This document shows positions 62,695 to 64,000 of a stretch of 64,000 nt of DNA, piece by piece. The notes under the pieces were generated by a model. That model saw only the letters and a list, made by a program, of their open reading frames with translations. It made no database searches and was not told where the DNA came from. Within the stretch, counting starts at the first letter, position 1. Every line of letters starts with the position of its first letter. Position numbers and translations under genes: made by a program. This DNA is from Pigmentiphaga humi (lineage in GTDB: Bacteria; Pseudomonadota; Gammaproteobacteria; Burkholderiales; Burkholderiaceae_B), in contig NZ_UWPJ01000023.1 in assembly GCF_900606115.1 (NCBI RefSeq), positions 62,001-126,000 of the forward strand. Direction: 5' to 3'.

Positions 62695-64000
62695 ATTCGC
62701 TACCTCTTGTGTCCAATATGCCGCCCGACTTGGTCATGAAACCGACCTGGCTGTCCTCTCCCTGGAACACGCAATCGCCGGCGGGCGGTTCGCCGGCGTC
62801 CGCGCCATAGCGTTCCTTGCTGTAAGCCCACACCTCATCCTGCAGGGGGGTGCGGAAAAAATGCACCATCGCGGCCATCTCTGCGGGGCTCGCGCCTCCC
62901 ATGCGCCACGATTGCTCCAGGACGCCGGTTCGCGTCCGGCCGCCGGCATCCCGACCCGCTGCAACGTCGTAGTTGCGGCGCGACGCATGCAGGCCGGGAT
63001 AGGCCGCGGATACCGCCGCGTCGTAGGCGACGGCGAGCTCGACGGCGCGCGCCAGCCCGGCCGACAGGTCCAGGCTGGCCAGCCGCCCGGGCTCGCCCCG
63101 CACGCAGCGCAGGACCGAGCCGCCGTACACCGGCTGGCCTTGGCGGTCCCGCGTGAGTTCCTGGGTTCCCACATAGGCCAGGGTATGGTCGCCGACGCGG
63201 CACCAGCCCACGCTGAAGGTTTCCACGTCCTCTAGGTTTTCTTCCAGCACGATGCCCGAAGCCAGCGCGCCGCTGCGCGCCGCGTCGTCCACCGCGGCTT
63301 CGAGGTCGCCGTTGTCTTCCACCACGCGTTGGCCACGGCCCGCACAGGCGGCGGCCGACTTGAGCCTGACCGGCCCGTTGCGCAGCAGCGCCCGGCCCGC
63401 ACGCAGGGCGTCCTCGCGGGAGAACGCCGAATAGCCGCTCAGCACGCAGCCATGCAGGCGCGGCGCCAGTCCGTGCGCCCAACCGGCCGGCGCCTGGCTG
63501 TCCGCGGCCCACAAGCCATGGCTCACTACCTTCGTCGCGATGAAACCATGGGGAACGATGCCGCCGAACAAATGCGATGCCGCGCGTATGCCGAGCGCGC
63601 CGGAGCGCCAGTTCCCGACCAGGGTTCGATCCGGCACGTAGTAGCAACTGCCGCAATAGATCGCGGCCTGCATGAATACCTCGTTGATCTCTTCTTTGGT
63701 CAGGCCATTGTTGATGGCGCCGCGCACGTGCAGGCGCAACTCGTGGGGGCGGTTGAGCGCAGTGATCATGGCCAGGTTCAGGAAGCTGCGCGTGCGGCGG
63801 TCCAGGCCGGGCCGGTTCCAGATGTCGCCCCAGCAGTGCTGGGTGACGAGCTGCTGCAGCTCCATGCGCAGCGGGTCTTCGGCGGCTTTGGCCAGCGAGG
63901 CGTCCACGTGTTCGCGGCCCAGGACTTCACGGCGCGTGGCCAGGCCTTTGTCGAACAGGGCCTGGTTGAAGCTGCCGCCCAGTTGCGTCTGGTCGGCGGG
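62681..64000 (-). CDS. Chimeric reading frame: carboxymuconolactone decarboxylase N-part fused to truncated DUF3182 (5' end outside window)
   Basis: The frame is open from the right edge to a TAG at 62681. Its first part (GLATRREVLGREHVDASLAK, CWGDIWNRPGLDRRTRSFLNLAMITALNRPHELRLHVRGAINNGLTKEEINEV as separate blocks: RPGLDRRTRSFLNLAM, LHVRGAINNGLTKEEINEVF, AAIYCG) is a 4-carboxymuconolactone decarboxylase/AhpD-type domain. At about 63645, just after AAIYCG, it switches without a linker to a DUF3182 domain lacking its start (YYVPDRTLVGNWRS, LFGGIVPHGFIATKVVSHGL, RLHGCVLSGYSAF, ATP-grasp-like PVRLKSAAACAGRGQRVV) and runs to the end. The CMD domain misses its last helix. Likely the result of a deletion joining two genes in frame. 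Function of the fusion is unknown; the DUF3182 part may be damaged. Confidence 0.75.
   Translation of the reverse strand, partial: PADQTQLGGSFNQALFDKGLATRREVLGREHVDASLAKAAEDPLRMELQQLVTQHCWGDIWNRPGLDRRTRSFLNLAMITALNRPHELRLHVRGAINNGLTKEEINEVFMQAAIYCGSCYYVPDRTLVGNWRSGALGIRAASHLFGGIVPHGFIATKVVSHGLWAADSQAPAGWAHGLAPRLHGCVLSGYSAFSREDALRAGRALLRNGPVRLKSAAACAGRGQRVVEDNGDLEAAVDDAARSGALASGIVLEENLEDVETFSVGWCRVGDHTLAYVGTQELTRDRQGQPVYGGSVLRCVRGEPGRLASLDLSAGLARAVELAVAYDAAVSAAYPGLHASRRNYDVAAGRDAGGRTRTGVLEQSWRMGGASPAEMAAMVHFFRTPLQDEVWAYSKERYGADAGEPPAGDCVFQGEDSQVGFMTKSGGILDTRGSEYGGS

Overview
The window is a 64 kb, very GC-rich chromosomal segment from a betaproteobacterium, most likely an Alcaligenaceae member of the genus Bordetella or a close relative. 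This is inferred from the housekeeping order cysS-alkA-accA-tilS-lysC-tRNA-Ser, the Bug-type tripartite tricarboxylate receptor, the codon and GC bias, and a GC-rich intergenic repeat of a kind common in that family. I see no rRNA, CRISPR array, intact insertion sequence or prophage.

Layout. 1-3.4 kb: end of an MFS gene, rdgC, a DHA2-type drug exporter and a dodecin. 3.4-9.5 kb: an iron/flavin redox cluster behind a Fur-box-like site (PepSY membrane protein, DUF2271, DUF4198, ApbE flavin transferase, CysJ-like membrane flavoreductase), then an MFS gene. The DUF2271 protein carries an ApbE-type flavinylation motif. 9.5-29.2 kb: a small ankyrin protein facing a 19 kb block of eight head-to-tail, mostly overlapping genes (glgA, glgE, treS-mak, glgB, glgX, treZ, malQ, treY). 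Together they encode an interlocked alpha-glucan/trehalose cycle: TreS-Mak and GlgE build glucan from trehalose, GlgB branches it, GlgX debranches it, and TreY/TreZ return it to trehalose. glgC and glgP are absent from the window. 29.3-40.7 kb: RutG-type pyrimidine permease, gshA, a CPA1 antiporter, cardiolipin synthase, ribA, uppP, suhB, trmJ and a PrpF-family gene.

40.7-46.6 kb: a MarR regulator divergent from a catabolic operon (Bug receptor, fumarate-reductase/AprA-like flavoprotein, 2[4Fe-4S] ferredoxin, alpha/beta hydrolase, secreted NHL protein). Two identical 12-bp palindromes, 30 bp apart, lie between them. 46.6-57.6 kb: housekeeping genes (lpxH, two cyclophilins, a TPR protein, cysS, alkA, accA, tilS, lysC and tRNA-Ser(GCU)), interrupted by a decayed ECF sigma gene and a frameshifted Rpn-type nuclease gene. 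57.6-64 kb: a stress/accessory block (ThDP enzyme, DUF883 protein, SDR, YetF-like protein, hydrolase) that also shows decay, including a DUF2269 remnant and a reading frame fusing a carboxymuconolactone-decarboxylase domain to a truncated DUF3182 domain at the right edge.

A multi-hairpin GC-rich repeat occurs at four loci (five copies), each just 3' of a gene and in the same orientation relative to transcription. This suggests a 3'-end function. Long antisense open frames across the glucan block are composition artefacts of the high GC content.
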